From: Neofusicoccum parvum
Taxonomy: Eukaryota; Ascomycota; Dothideomycetes; Botryosphaeriales; Botryosphaeriaceae
Reading direction: 5' to 3'
DNA: 64,000 bases
Assembly (NCBI GenBank): GCA_020912385.1
Contig: CP087221.1
Location: 1 to 64,000, forward strand
Positions 32,299 to 45,500 of the stretch are shown here, one piece after another (positions within the stretch are counted from its first letter, which is position 1; each line of letters opens with the position of its first letter). Both the position numbers and the translations under genes were made by a program. The notes under the pieces were generated by a model. That model saw only the letters and a list, made by a program, of their open reading frames with translations, made no database searches and was not told the DNA's origin.

Positions 32299-34302
32299 TT
32301 AGATCCTAACCTTAATCCCTTCTAACCCGCCCTTCTCCCTCCATGCCTCCAACTCCTGAAGGTACGACAACATCCCCTTCGGCCACGGCACCGCCCTTGC
32401 CGCCTTCAGCGCCTCCTCCAGAGTCCTCGGCGCGTGGCTTGTCGCCCCATCATCATTTACCAAACCCGGCCCACAGGATGAGATGGGCGAGAAAAACGCG
32501 GCAGCCTCAGCTACACGCATGCTCCACGCCTCCTCGGCCTGCTTTGTCGGCTCGACAGTAAAGCGGTCCGCACTCCCTTCAGCTTCGGCCTTCCGAGCCG
32601 CCTCCTTCATCACGTAGGCGAAGTGGCGCGCCTGCGTGTCGTGGGTGTGCGTGATACTTGACGACAGCCCCGCCTGCGCGAGGCCGGGGAAGAACAAGTT
32701 CGGGAAGCCGTTCGAACAGAAGCCGTGCAGGGTGGAAGCGCCCGACTCGTCCCACTTGTCATCCATAGTGCGCCCACCGCGGCCGACGACGCGGGCGTTG
32801 GCGCGGCGGGCGGGGCTGCCGCCGCCCGCGAAGGGAGTGCGGTAGCCAGTGGCCAGGACGAGCACGTCGACGGGGTACTCGATGCCGTCCACGATGACGG
32901 CCGTCTCGGTGTAGCCCTCGATGCCCTTGCCGTCCGTGTCGATGAGGCGCACGTGCGGCATGTTGAAGGTGGGCAGGTACTCGTCGTGGAAGGTGAGCCG
33001 CTTGCACCACGACGGGAACCACGGCGTCAGCTGCTCTGCCGTGCGCGCGTCAGTTACGGTGTCGGCGACACGCTGGCGGATGCGCTGCATGCGTGGCGCG
33101 TCCAGAGCGTGCATGACCGCGGCGTGGGCATCTGCCTGGTCGGGCGCGACGACGGCGCCCCACGCGGAGCTGCCCAGCTGGATGCTGAAGGCGGGCGCGC
33201 GCGTCCAGCCGTCGTTGACGAGGTTCGGCCGCTTGCCCTTCTCGTTGTCTTCCTCGACGTGCGCGACGCCCGTCGTCCACGCCGCGTAGTTCGCCATGCG
33301 CTCCGCCTGCCAGCCCGGCCCTATCGCGACCTCCCTCTGCCAGGCCTCCAGGTCGATGGACTGTTGGTCGCGTCGGTCGACGGCGGCCGGCGTGCGCTGG
33401 AATACGAGCAGCTCCTCCGCCCATCTCGCCAGTTGTGGCACGACCTGGATGCCGGTGGAGCCCGTGCCGATGATGCCCACGCGTTTGCCGCGCAGACCCT
33501 CCAGCCGCGGGTCCTCCGTCGAGCCGCCAGTGTAGTCGTAGTCCCAGCGCGCGGTATGAAAGTGCTTCGCGCCAAACCTCTCAAAGCCCGGCGCCCTTGG
33601 GATCTGCGGGTGCACCAGAAACCCGCCGGCCAGCATCACAAATCTTGCGCGAACAGTGAGCCATCGGCCCTCCTCCGCGGGCCCCCGGTACTCCGCGATG
33701 CGCACAACCCACTCCATGGCCTCATCATCCCAGACTAGACTCTCTGCAGCGCTGCGGAACAGCGCCTTGTCGGCGAGCCCCCACCGCTCGGCGATGCGCT
33801 CCGCATGCGCGCGCAGCTCCGGACCGAAGGCGTAGCGGTTCTGCGGCACATATCCCGTCTCCTCTAGCAGCGGCATGTATACGGAGCTTTCGACGTCGCA
33901 CGTCAGGCCGGGGTAGCGGTTCCAGTACCAGGTGCCGCCGAAGCCGCCGGCGGAGTCCAGCAGGCGGATGCGCGCGGGGGCGATGCCGGCGTGGTCAATC
34001 AGGTGCGCCGCGAAAGTCAGGCCGCCGTGGCCGCTGCCGATGACGAGGAAGTCGGTGCGTTGGTCGTCGACGAGGGCGGGGGGAGATTGCGCGTTGAGGG
34101 ATGCGTGGTCAACCCAGGGGTCGAGGGCGAGGTGAGCGAACGGGGAGAGGGTGTCGTCTACACCAAGGACGTGCGTGCGTTTTTTGGTGCTGGAGGCGGA
34201 GGATTGGGCGTGCCGGGCGTGGAGGCGCTTAATGCTCTCGGTGGCGTACTTGTCGAGAACGGCTCGGGGTGGTGGTTGGGAGGTTTCGGTTGCGGCGGCC
34301 AT
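32299..34302 (-). CDS. Baeyer-Villiger-type flavin monooxygenase
   Basis: A single 667-aa exon. It has the FAD-binding Rossmann motif FLVIGSGHGG (about residue 85), the GTWYWNRYPG motif, and a second dinucleotide (NADPH) motif VGIIGTGSTG. Between them lies FGAKHFHTARWDYD, which fits the Baeyer-Villiger fingerprint F-x-G-x3-H-x3-W loosely. Length and domain order fit type I BVMOs, which insert oxygen next to ketones. The gene is intact and GC-rich, with no sign of RIP, although it sits about 260 bp from a retroelement LTR. With the HR-PKS 5 kb away it is a likely tailoring enzyme of a polyketide pathway. The substrate cannot be read from sequence. Confidence 0.88.
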   Translation of the reverse strand: MAAATETSQPPPRAVLDKYATESIKRLHARHAQSSASSTKKRTHVLGVDDTLSPFAHLALDPWVDHASLNAQSPPALVDDQRTDFLVIGSGHGGLTFAAHLIDHAGIAPARIRLLDSAGGFGGTWYWNRYPGLTCDVESSVYMPLLEETGYVPQNRYAFGPELRAHAERIAERWGLADKALFRSAAESLVWDDEAMEWVVRIAEYRGPAEEGRWLTVRARFVMLAGGFLVHPQIPRAPGFERFGAKHFHTARWDYDYTGGSTEDPRLEGLRGKRVGIIGTGSTGIQVVPQLARWAEELLVFQRTPAAVDRRDQQSIDLEAWQREVAIGPGWQAERMANYAAWTTGVAHVEEDNEKGKRPNLVNDGWTRAPAFSIQLGSSAWGAVVAPDQADAHAAVMHALDAPRMQRIRQRVADTVTDARTAEQLTPWFPSWCKRLTFHDEYLPTFNMPHVRLIDTDGKGIEGYTETAVIVDGIEYPVDVLVLATGYRTPFAGGGSPARRANARVVGRGGRTMDDKWDESGASTLHGFCSNGFPNLFFPGLAQAGLSSSITHTHDTQARHFAYVMKEAARKAEAEGSADRFTVEPTKQAEEAWSMRVAEAAAFFSPISSCGPGLVNDDGATSHAPRTLEEALKAARAVPWPKGMLSYLQELEAWREKGGLEGIKVRI

Positions 34303-37300
34303 GGTTCTTGTAGGTATTGTCGCGTGTCCGAGGGACTCAGTTTGCTTTGCCTAACTCGCTGCTGAGGGAGGAGGTGGTGGGTTGCCGTGCATCGTCGCAT
34401 GGGAGAGGCATGCATTCATATGTGTGCAGTCTTGCGGAGCTCACATAATGATGAAGGTTCATCTTGTCTGCCGGTAAATCCGTAGCATTTTCGTGTCCTA
34501 ATTTGGAAGTCCTCCTAGGTGTCTGCTCGAGCGTCGGTGTATAGCCTGAAGCGGTTCATGGCGCAGGAGAACTTGGCATTTACGCAAAGCTTGGATACCG
34601 AGAGGCGGTAGCGAGCTGTCTTGGGTGCGGCGGGTGGGGACTGGACTGTGTGGCTAATGGGCTACACTACATGACTAGCTTGGTGAGCTTATCGTGCTCT
34701 GCTGTCCCTGTGAGGCTAGCGTTCTTTTGCTCGTAGTTGATGCGCTGGATAGACTTTCGGCTAGCCTGAGCGCGTTACGAACGCATCGCAGTCACGTTTA
34801 AGGAATGCTACCGTGGGGATGTTTTAGTCAGATCTAAAATAGATGCGGCGATGTACGAGAAATATACTCATTGGTATTGGATTCAACGTGATGTTTATTA
34901 AGCTAGTTTAGCCGCTAACTACTAGATTTGGAAACACGCCGGCTTAGATTCGCTAAAGTTTGTATGTAAAAAACTATATGATCAATCTTCTAGTTAATGC
35001 GGAAGTCCGAGCAGCAAGTAGGTACTTCGATGTGCGATTTATATCTTCTAGTCTCTCTATCGTTCTAAAGTACATAATTTTTCCTCGTTCCTACGAAAAC
35101 GATGAGTCTTTCTATTTACGATATCACTATTCCCACCTTTCTAAGAGGGCTTAGGAATACTGCTGCAATGCTTAAAGAGGTACGTAAGGTAATCGAAAAT
35201 TAAAAGAATAAAACATGAAGGAGTATTAAATTCCAGGCAACCACTGGCACTTGATTCTACGATCTGCGATCTGCGATCACAGGCGGCCATTTTCTAACAC
35301 AGTTTTAGGCGGAAGATTGGTGCATGTCGAATGTAAGGCCTGAGTCAGAGGTCATCGATGCACGGCTCGCGCCCGACATGAACGACTTCAGTTTCCAAAT
35401 TCGAGCTATTATCTTGATGGCGCGCAATGGGACATTGTTACAACCCTGGAAGTGGGAACCCTACACCACGGCTCTGAATGACGAGACCTCTTTCGCTTGT
35501 CTTCAAGCTGCCATCGAAAAGGAGATTGAATGTCTAGAGGCTGTCAAGAAAGAAGATGTGGTCGGTAGGGAGCACCAGCCGTACGTTGTTTGGACTGGAG
35601 GTAAAGCTATATCCGGCGGGTATACCTTCATCGTCCCTTAAGCTAACGCGACTATCCCCGGCAGGTGAGGGAAACGGACTCAAGTATGAATGGGACAATG
35701 GTATGATGTATTTGAACCAATTCCTATTTCCTAGCTTCTGGTTCCACTGCACGACGGCCTATTCAATTTGTAGGATGAAAGGAATGAGCTTAAGCAAGCT
35801 CGATTTTGTTGTCGGAGGTGGGCCTTCCGGATGAGATGGTTTGATCCGCAGGTGTCTTAGGAAATAGTATCGAATCCACACAACACTTCAAATCTACCCT
35901 ACATGAGTCTTTCTCAACTTGCTCTAAGATATATTCTTGAATTGAGTCTATGTCCTGTTGACGTAAGCATTCTCGTGGAGTTGGTAGGCAAGGAGACATG
36001 GTGACAGCGTTTTGGTTTCGCCCAATAACTCCACGCGCTGTTCAAAATGACTACAACAGCAGCAGCAACAACAACGCCCTGTTTAAATTGACTTATACAT
36101 TCAAGTGGAAACTTTATCTTCCTCTCTTTTCTCCGCCCATACGCATACTGCGGTGGGTCCGCTCTTCTAATGCTGTCCGATTCATTCAATCTCGATCTCG
36201 CCGTCTTCATGGGCAATGACTCAGCGACTGCAGGTAGAGAGCGCCCGGGGAGAGGGCAGGGTTGGTAGAAGATGCGGTCAACGTATTCATAGAAGATAGC
36301 GAAGCTCAGGAACTGCGGCGACAGCGTGGTAGGCGATGAGCTAGACGCTGGCGGCTGGTAGACGGTACGTGACGAGACGGGGCGCGGCGCGACGCAAGGG
36401 AAGCAGTAAGAACGAGAATTGATTATAAAGCTTCTCGGCCTGTAGCACTAGCTCTTCATTTTCATTCTCGCGTTGCGTGGTTCTGACTACGTTGTTCTTC
36501 TCCCTTTTCCGGCAAACAAAGAGGACGGAGTCTAAGAAGAGATGTACACTTAAGTCCCATTCTGATGTTCTCCGTCAGCGGCGGTTATGTCTGAGCTTCA
36601 TCTTCTGCTTCAACGTATGCGTAGATAGGCGGAAGTGCGATCGAACGAGGGCACGGGGCAAACGCACGTACAACCTACCGTCCTCAGCCAGCCCTCCCAA
36701 CTCCCAACAAAAGTATTGCTGCCTGAATGGCTGCTGCGTGGATGCGCTTGCGCCTGTTGAGCCGGTGCAGCCTAAAGAAGACCGTGCCCCCGCATGCTAA
36801 GTCCATCGATCAACTCCTCTCTCGAAACACCTAGCGGCAGACGATACCCGAAGACTAGATCTCGGAAATCCCGCTGCATCGGGTCGTGCAAGCCCCGGAC
36901 ATGGATGTGCGTGGCCCAAAGCATCATGCGCCCTTTGTTCCGCATCGTTCCGGTGAGAGGAACCTTGAAAAAAGGAGCCACTTCGGAGGTCCTATGCGGT
37001 TTTGTACAACCAACGGCTGCAACCCATGATAGGTTCTCGTTGAACGGCCCACGCGCTTGCTGGAAGCCTCTCGGCGTGATCTCGGCACTTCGCAGGGGCA
37101 GCTATGCGCGCACTGCTGGCAGCGTTGGCAGATTCCTCCGCTATGCCAAACGCCCTTTTAGGAAGAGCGAAGCGAAGATGCATAATGCACGGATGATCCG
37201 TGCATAGCCACAACGGCGCACGCAAATGCGTCTTAGACCAGTATTGCTGCCCCCCTCCCTTCTTTGGCAAAAAAAGAAAGCGGCCGAGACGCTAAGACGT

Positions 37301-37548
37301 GTCTCTAGAGTACTCAATGACAAGGATTCAATGGCGTTGGACGTTGTCTATCGGAGCTCGACACGTTGCATAGTCGTAGACAATGTACGTTCTTTCGCAA
37401 CTCTATCTGCAAGGTAATAATCGCGCTATGCGTGAAAATACGTTCTATGAGGAAAGATAGCTCATGAATCTGAGTATAACATGCGGGCATATGCGGCAGT
37501 AAGAGTAATGATTAAGATAGAAGAGAAGAGAGTATTTACGCACTACCA
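34303..37548. other. Mostly non-coding interval
   Basis: Apart from the weak ORF at 35324-35641, I see no gene. A minus-strand open stretch at about 37075-36772 (VAPFFKVPLTGTMRNKGRM) has protein-like composition but no recognisable domain or start and may be a relic. 34750-35250 is AT-rich. Confidence 0.45.
35324..35641 (+). CDS. Hypothetical 105-aa protein
   Basis: The frame from ATG 35324 to the stop at 35641 has a natural-looking composition (MSNVRPESEVIDARLAPDMN, then an EKEIECLEAVKKEDV helix). I see no known domain, signal peptide or membrane segment. No paralogue is present in the window. It may be a fragment or a chance frame. Confidence 0.25.
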   Translation: MSNVRPESEVIDARLAPDMNDFSFQIRAIILMARNGTLLQPWKWEPYTTALNDETSFACLQAAIEKEIECLEAVKKEDVVGREHQPYVVWTGGKAISGGYTFIVP

Positions 37549-38260
37549 TCAGTCTTCCCATACATCTAGCCAAGCATCCGCTCCTCCAAGATCTCGCTGT
37601 GGCGAATTACTACTTTCTATAGTTGAGAGCCTTGACTCTAACATACTCACGCGCATCCTTAGCTGAGCAACCTCTTCCAGAGCCGGGCCTGTAGCAAGAG
37701 AGCACCGCGTATTACGCTTGGCTCTGATACAGCGAGCGCAACCTACACGCGTGTTCCCTCGCTGAGACGCCGCTTCGCTATACACTCGACAGTCGCTGTA
37801 GCCTTTCGATTTGCAATAGTCGCACGGTAGTGGGACGTCTACTCCATCAGCCGTCTCCATAATGCGACCAATATGTTCCAGTGTCTTCAACCGAGTAGTG
37901 TTTGTTATGCTGAGCCATGACTCGGGAGAGACGCTCCACCACTTTCCCTCTGAATGTGGACGGCGATAGTTTTGCGCAAGATGCTCCCAGCCCGTTCCAC
38001 CGCTTGGCAGATCCAGAGCGCTCTCGCTGAATAAATACTGGTGAGTATTCGCTTTCATAAAATGAATGTCATAGACTCCATACGTACATGTCGGGCGTAG
38101 AGGAGCTTGAAGGATCCTCGACCATGGTTGCTTTCGAGGTGCCAGGCGCCCCCTGCTCTGAATGGGATTGTCGCGTTTTCATAGATTCCCGGAGTAACTG
38201 CTGAGCTGCCTCCTCTTCGAACCGTTCGCCGGGACTATTCTCAGCGCTGCGCCGAGACAT
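37549..38260 (-). CDS. Cys-cluster, coiled-coil protein next to the PKS
   Basis: Two exons (38260-38084 and 38037-37549) join in phase across a 46-bp intron (GTATGG..CCAG) to give about 221 aa. The N-terminus is Ser/Glu-rich and disordered. Around the middle is CDYCKSKGYSDC..VGCARCIRAKRNTRC, two CxxC pairs each followed by a further Cys, suggesting bound zinc. A short coiled coil follows (VAQLRMRVSMLESRLSTIES). This resembles fungal DNA-binding Cys clusters but is not a standard Zn2Cys6. The same order of Cys cluster then coiled coil occurs in the antisense retroelement gene at 30373-31172. A regulatory role near the PKS is inference. Confidence 0.5.
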
Positions 38261-39538
38261 TTGTGTTGGTACAGGACAAAGTAGTAAATCGAGAAGGCGA
38301 CAGTGTAAAAGTAGAGAACCAAGGAGGCGTGCTACTCTTACTTGCTGGCGGAATTGCTAGATAAATGTCCTACTGCAGCCGGTCCTAAGCGCAGTGAGAA
38401 CCTTATATCCGGCTCCATTTTTCGCCTGCACGGCTTTGCACGAGATCGGCACAAACGTGCAACCAGATTCGCACCGTAGATCAAGATCTGTTGTGTATGC
38501 TCCACAGCGATTATCGATCTACTGATGAAACGGCCTGGAAATGCAATTAATAAGCCGTCAGACCGACGCTTGGCCGCCATGCTCGAATTAGACTGCTGCA
38601 CCGGCAATATGACACAGCCGCTATCTCTATCAATCTCTGATCTGGCCGGTCTGTACTAATGTGCTGCACAGTAATGGTGTACTGTTCTAGATGTGGTGCC
38701 TACTCGTGAAATAATAATACTGAATTTTTCGAAAGGGAGGATACGCTGGCCGATTTGAGTGCCAATTAACCGATCACCCGATCTTCCGACTTTAGTGCGG
38801 TATCGATACTCAGGTCTCTCAACGTGATACGGCCAATCTCGGCCTAGGAAATGGTTGCGCGGGCGTTGGACACCCATTAGGCGCATTCCAGACCAATCAC
38901 CTCGTGGCGAGAACGCAGTCTTAGGTTGTGCCCTCGAACCACGTGCAATCGCCTTGTAACACACATCAGACTGCTCTACAGACAACCCACCATCGCCGGA
39001 TCCCGGATTGTCTGCCATGGCGGTCGCCGACGGCTTCCAACCGGACAATAGTTCCTATTCAGCTCTGTAAGCACACTTTACAGCATAAAACCTAGGTAAA
39101 ATAGCTTCTCAACGATGTTGGTAACCTTAGATGCGGCTTCCGCTACTATAGTATCGCCCCGCTCATCTAAAGTGCCATCGAGCTTTATAATAGAGCCTCA
39201 ACCAGCCGACAGCCGCCGAGCTGAAGTCGTTTTTGAAGGACTAAATAGATAAATAGTTTCAATTGTATATAAATAAGAGTATAGTAGCATCAAGAATATA
39301 AATGGTTTATAATAGTAGATACTAATGAGTGGAGTTTCTATATTTCTATAAATGATAAGAGATGCTAGAGAAGTTGTTGTTGCTTAAAGAATCAAGGTGA
39401 GATAGTCCAGCACAAGGAGAGTCGTGAAGCTACCATTCTCGCTTCGGAACGTAGTTGTGGAATATAGTTCGCGCCACTTTGAGTCCCAATGGACAGTTTT
39501 CTGCCAGAGCTCGTCACTTCATATAACTATAGGGAATA
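38261..39538. other. PKS 3' flank; weak ORFs only
   Basis: Minus-strand frames at 39048-38656 and 38607-38338 encode no recognisable domain. 39100-39480 is AT-rich and probably holds the PKS 3' UTR. Nothing firm can be assigned. Confidence 0.45.
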
Positions 39539-42500
39539 CTATGGAGGCGAGAGCTTGGCAACAACCTTCTCCCCCAACGCGACCAGGCTTATCGCCCCCA
39601 TGATCTCCAGTGTCGTCACCTGCGCCCCCAACTCCGCCCGGATCCAGTTCCTGATTTCCACCGCCGATAAGCTGTCCAGGCCGTAGACGCTAAGCGGCTT
39701 CCCCGGTTCTAATGGCTCGGGGAGTCTCAGCGTCTTCATCAGCTGTGCGTTCAGCACGTCTAACGCGGCCGGTAGCATCGCGCCGCTGGCCGCGCCGCCG
39801 TCCGCCCGCAAGGCCAAGAACGCCCGTACCGCCACATCCGCGCTCCTTCTACCGGTGGTGATGTCAGCGCCGCTCGCGCCCGCACCGTCGTGCGGCAGGA
39901 AGAGCGCCGCGAAGCGGGCGTCGTGGACAAGGTCGCTGTCGTCGTCGCCACGCTGGGGTAGCGCGATGCCCGTCACCAGCTGGGCGCTCGAGGCCGGGTT
40001 GATGGGGCCTCGCACGTCGTCGTTGTAATCATCGTCGCCGTCTTTGTTTCGCTGTTGAGCGATCGACGCGTCGAGTACGAGGCAAAGCGCCGCCTCAGTG
40101 ATGGGGGTCCACTGGCTGCCGCCGAGGTGAGTCGTCATGCCGTCGCGCGCGGCGACGTAGCCAACGTCTTGGACGACGCCGAGGTCGATTGAATTGGCAA
40201 TCAGACCTAGAGAACGACGGTATGCGGCGAAGGCGTCGAGAAAAGTGTTCGCGGCGGCATAGTTGGCCTGGCCCTTGTTTCCAACGACGCCGGAAACTGA
40301 GGATAGGAGGGTGAAGAGGTGCAGAGGCTGGGCGAGGGTGAGCGACGCGGTGTGGAGGTTCCAGGTCCCGGTGACTTTGCAGGTGATACACTCGTGGTAC
40401 TCGTCGACCGTCATTGTTTCGTAGGGCTTATCGCGGAGTACCATGGAGCCTTGAATAACGCCACCGATAGGGACCGGAGCGGCTGAAAACGCTCTCATCA
40501 CATCGTCCAAGTTCGCAATATCACCCTTGGCTTCGTAGACCTGACAGCCAAGAGAATTGCAATTCGCCATGACAGTCTGAGATCGGTCGTCTGAGCAGCC
40601 GCTGCGGGATAGCGAAATGATGTGCTTAGCGCCGCGGCGAGCCATGTGGATAGCCAGACTACCGCAGAGACCTTTGAGACCACCTGCTATCAGGTAAGCC
40701 GCGTCGTCACGAAGACAACTGCTTTGTTCATAGGGGCGTATAGGAAGCTCGACATTGCCGTCTGGCCCGTCGGTGATGACAATTTTGCCGGTGTGCCTAC
40801 CGCTCCGCATGTATGCAAAAGCTTCCTGAATCTGATCATAAGAGAAGGTGGTGATTGGCATGATTGGCTCAAGAACTCCTTTTTCCATCAGGTGGAACAC
40901 CCTTGTGAGAACCCTGATTTCGACGTTAGCATTTGCAATTTCAGGACCGGGAAATTACGTACTCAACCAGCGTGTCAACAGTAAAGTGTTTGGAGTAGGA
41001 GATATCGACCGCTCTAAACGAGCAGTTTCTGTCGAAGGGTTCCATGGATAGGAAGTTACGTTGCACGCTGTCCCGTTTGCTGATGTCCACTAAGTTGCCG
41101 CCGTCTGCACAAATGCGCCATGAAGCATCCAGCAGATCGCCGACGAGGGGGTTTATTATTAGATCAACACCTTTTCTGTTTGTTGCCTTCATAATAGAAG
41201 GCGCGAAGCTGGCGTCACGAGAGGAGAAGATGCGGTTGGGGCAAATGCCAAATCTGTCCTGGAGGAACTGGCGTTTGACATCAGTGCCAACAGTGGCGTA
41301 TATCTGCATGAATGGTCAGCACAACTAGACATCAGGAGGGAGCTGATCAATAGCCCACCTCGGCTCCAATATGCTTTGCCAGTTGGATGCAAGCGATTCC
41401 AACACCTCCGGTCGCTGAATGAATCAGGATACTCTGGCCCTTCCGTAGCTTGCCCACGTCTACAATCGAGTACATCGCTGTGACGAAGACTACGGGAATC
41501 GTTGCAGCCTCCTCAAACGTCATGTCGTGCGGAATTGGCAGCAGTTGCTTCGCCGGTGCCTGGATCCTGTTGGCTAGCGAACCTTTCTCAACGGTAACGA
41601 CATGATCTCCAACAGCGAAGTTGTGTACATCCGCACCAATGCGGCGCACCACACCAGCCGCCTCAAGACCAAGCAGGTACTCATTTTCCGGAACGATACC
41701 CATAGATACGGCAACGTCCTTGAAATTGAGGCCGGTGGCAAACACTTCGATCTCAACATTGTTAGGAGAGAGGGCTGAGCCAGGAGAGAGGATTGAGCCA
41801 GGAGAGAGGGTTGAGCCAGGAGGCTTAACCATACTCCACTGCAAAGAGTCGAAGCTGCCGATGCGCTCAGCTTGCAATCTAACCATGCCCTGCGCGTCGT
41901 GTAGGCGTGTGCGCACGAACTCGCGTCCGGCGCCGGCTTTGGCAGCATTGACAAGCTCATCGGGCACGATACGGTTGACGTAGATAACGCCGTCGCGCAG
42001 GACGAACTCACTCTCAGCCGCCTTTTTACTCTTAGGTTCGTGGAGCTTGGCTAAGACATCGATTATGGCGGAAGGCATTGTGGGTGCTGAAGCGTCTTCG
42101 ATATCAAGAGTCACGCAATGCGCGCTAGGATCTTCAGCGCAGATAGTGCGGAAAAGTCCGTTCGCCATGGCTCGTTCCGGGTAGTTGGCGCCCAGTTGAG
42201 CGCCCTTGGTGACCCAGAGAAGCTTACAGCCCCGGGTCGTGATATCCTTGATGATTTTCCATTGGTCTGCTGAGATGGTGGAAAGAATGGACTCGTACAG
42301 CTCGTCGAGGATGAGGACCGTGCTATTCGTCGCGATATCCACAGAAGGGCATTGTTGCTCCTTAACATGCCAGCGGGCGTTCGAAAGCGCTGCCCTAAGA
42401 CTTTCGCTGAGGAAGGTCGTCTGTTTCAAGTGCACCACATGAAGCTTATGCGGTTCAGGAATTTTGTTGCTTAGCTCCGAGGCAGGCGTACAAAGGTAGA

Positions 42501-45500
42501 CAGCCTTTTGCTCATCTCCACACGGGAGTCGAATGCTCGAGCCAAAACCATCGCTTTGGAAGGAAGGGGGCGGCTTCAACGCTGCACTAGAAGTCTCCAT
42601 ATTCGCTGTGCCAACATCGTGGTCGGTTCCTGCGACAGGTGGATGTGGAGGTTCAACAACGAGGATCCGTCCAGAGTCGGCCATGAGATCCGGTGTAGCG
42701 CACAAGGTCGACAGCTTTGCCCCTGCACGTAATGCTGTGGTCTTAGCAACTACGAAGTCAAAACCGCCGTTGCCAGTACCTAAACCTTGCGCTGCAGTGT
42801 CTAGCAAAGCAAAAGTCGTGCGGCTCTCCTGACCATATTCGTTCTGTACCGTTTCCAAATCTTTAGCATCGGCCACCACGAGCGAGAACTGCTTGTATAG
42901 TAGCCTGCTGGCACGCTCGCGCCCCTCGAGCCACAGGCATGACGTGTCGCCGGAAACGAGATTGATTTCCAGCACTCTTAGCGCCGGTTTCTTGTGTGCC
43001 GCAAGGTCCAACACATCTTGCACGTCCGAGAGCTGTAACTGTGCACACTGTTTAGACGTGTGGAGCATGGTAATGTCGGGCTTGAATGTCGATTGCATGA
43101 AGGTGTGTTTGCCGGACAAATCCGTGCCAACGTCCAGTTCGTGATAGGATAGATTCGTCAGCTGCACCAACAGAGCCCCGGTCTCGGGATGATAGACCGA
43201 AGTACTCGAGTGGTAGTTCTTCGCAATCTCTCGACGGCCCCTACCGGAGTACTCTGCACTCGCAACGGCCACACCGACTTTCGGAATTCCGGAAGCGGGG
43301 ACACGGTTGATGATGAGATCATCGATGATGGCCGGGATAAGAACGGCATTCATATTGGTACGGCTGCCATTCCAAACCGAGGCGTTGGTGGACTGGAAGC
43401 AGCCATCGAGGACGGCAGGGTGGATTGGATAGGGAGATTGAGGATCGTGTGTGCAGGGTGGCTCCGTAAAGTCGATATGAGAGCGACTCTCGCGCTGGCC
43501 AGCAATGGCCTCGACCACAAGTTGCTTCTGAAATTCTGCGCCAAAAGTATAGCCGACCTCTGAAAACATCTTATACCACAGATCACCCGGCGTGGTATTT
43601 CTTAGCGGGCTGATTTCATTCGATGTGGCCACTGTTACAATCAGTTAAATTCCCTCAACACAAGAGCCGAGAGAACTCACCCTTCTCGATTGCGTCCTCA
43701 ACGCGAATTAGACCGCTGGCATGATCCGTAGAGACGCCCTCCTTGGTTGACGAGATCTTGAATTCTAGCCACGAGTCCTTGGTTCCGGCCAATGGATTCA
43801 TGGTCAGCGTGCACTCTGCTGGAACCTCCTCCTCGATTACTAGTGCCTTCTCAAACCGGGTGTTCCTAAGCCGGTAGCAAAGCTGACCAACTCCTGTCCC
43901 GCCTTCGTCCGGATTCAACGAGACGTGTGTCTGGAACATGGCCTCTATAGCCATTGCGATAAAACCCGCAGCTGGCATAACCACATCTGATCCGAGTCTG
44001 TGGTCCTTAAGCCATGGCACCTCCGCAAGCTTGAGAATGCGCTTGAAGGTTGGGCTGTGCCACGACGTACCCATGACCTTATTTCCCAGAAGATCGTGGC
44101 TAGGAAACTGCTTGAAGCGCCATTCTCTGCTCTCGCTGCACTCGTACCAGTACTTGGTCGTGTGGTTCCATGCATAGTTGGGCAGGTCAGTAATGACTCG
44201 CGGCCGTCCAGCCTCTGGGTTAGGGTCCCCGTTGACTTTGGCCATGTTGATTGGTACTCCGTGTAGATATAGCTTGCCTGCAACGTCAAGAGCAGCGTTG
44301 ATTGACCCCGCACCACGATTCAGCGCCGCGGCGTATCCAATAGATGGGCCGTTCTCGATGCTGTTCTTGATCTGCCCGATTGGCCCAGCGAGTGCACCCG
44401 CAGGCCCAATCTCGACGGCAAAGTCAACACCTTCTTTTCCAGCCACCATCTCTCGGAAAGCGCTGTCAAAAAGGACTGCCGATACCATGTTGCTCTTCCA
44501 GTAAGCGACGTCCGTGTCCTGGTCTCTGGCGAGCGCACGTCCGTAGACTGACGAGAACATTGTGACATCGTCGCCGGAATGGCTAGGTTTACATGATCGG
44601 CGATGGAGGTCGCGTAGGAGCAGGCTTTCATACTCCTTGCTAATTTCGCCCATGAAAGTGCTGTGGTAGGCGAGATCGACTTGGAGTAGTCGAGCAAAGT
44701 GTCCATCTTTTGTAAGGCGAGCCTTGACTTCCTCGAGGCTGGGAACGATCCCCGAGAGGGTGAGAGATCTTGGGCTATTGTAGCAAGCGATCTGGATCCC
44801 CTCGAGCCCCTCAAGGTAGGGTCGCAGGGTCTCCTCCGCAGTGCCAATTGCAAGCATTCCTAGGGCGTCTTCCCCTTCATCCTTCCTGAGTTTCGCGGCC
44901 AATCCTCTGTGGTATGCGATGATGATTGCTTCCTCCGGTGTGATTAAGCCTGCGGCGGAGGCAGCTGCAATTTCTCCAGAAGAATGGCCGACCACGCTCT
45001 GTGGCTTGACACCCCACGTGCTCAAAACGGATATTAGAGCTAGTTGGAGTGCCGTGACAAGTGGCTGAGAGAATTCGGGCTCTCGAAGATGCTCGGGAGT
45101 TCGAGGCATTGTTAGCTCCTCGTAGAGTGACCATCTAGGAGGCGTTGGCAGGCGGCTCTGCAGCACCGTGTCTAGGTCTCTGACTACCTGTGCGGCTCCT
45201 GGAAACGTATTCAAGAGCTCCTTGCCCATGCAGGGCCACTGGGCTCCCTGACCGGTGAAGACGAAACCAATCTTAGGCGGGCTTGCGGCTCTCTTGCCGA
45301 AGCAAATGGTAGTCTCGTCAACTTTCGCCTCGCGTGTAATCACGAAGCCACGATTGAAGTGATGGCTTCTTCTCTCCGACAGTGTGTATGCCAGGTCTCG
45401 AATACCGACCGTGACGGCTAAGTTGCTGAGGTGTCTACTCATTTGCTTGGTATAAGCCTTCAATGAGTTATCATCGTTCGCAGAAAAGAGGAGCAAGTAT

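Noticed and set aside
32725..33738. Plus-strand ORF of 337 aa
   Set aside because: Exact antisense of the monooxygenase gene. Composition (Arg/Ala/Asp) is typical of a GC-rich shadow frame.
36772..37270. Possible gene on the minus strand
   Set aside because: Two short frames in different phases, without a recognisable domain or convincing splice sites. Left as a possible relic.
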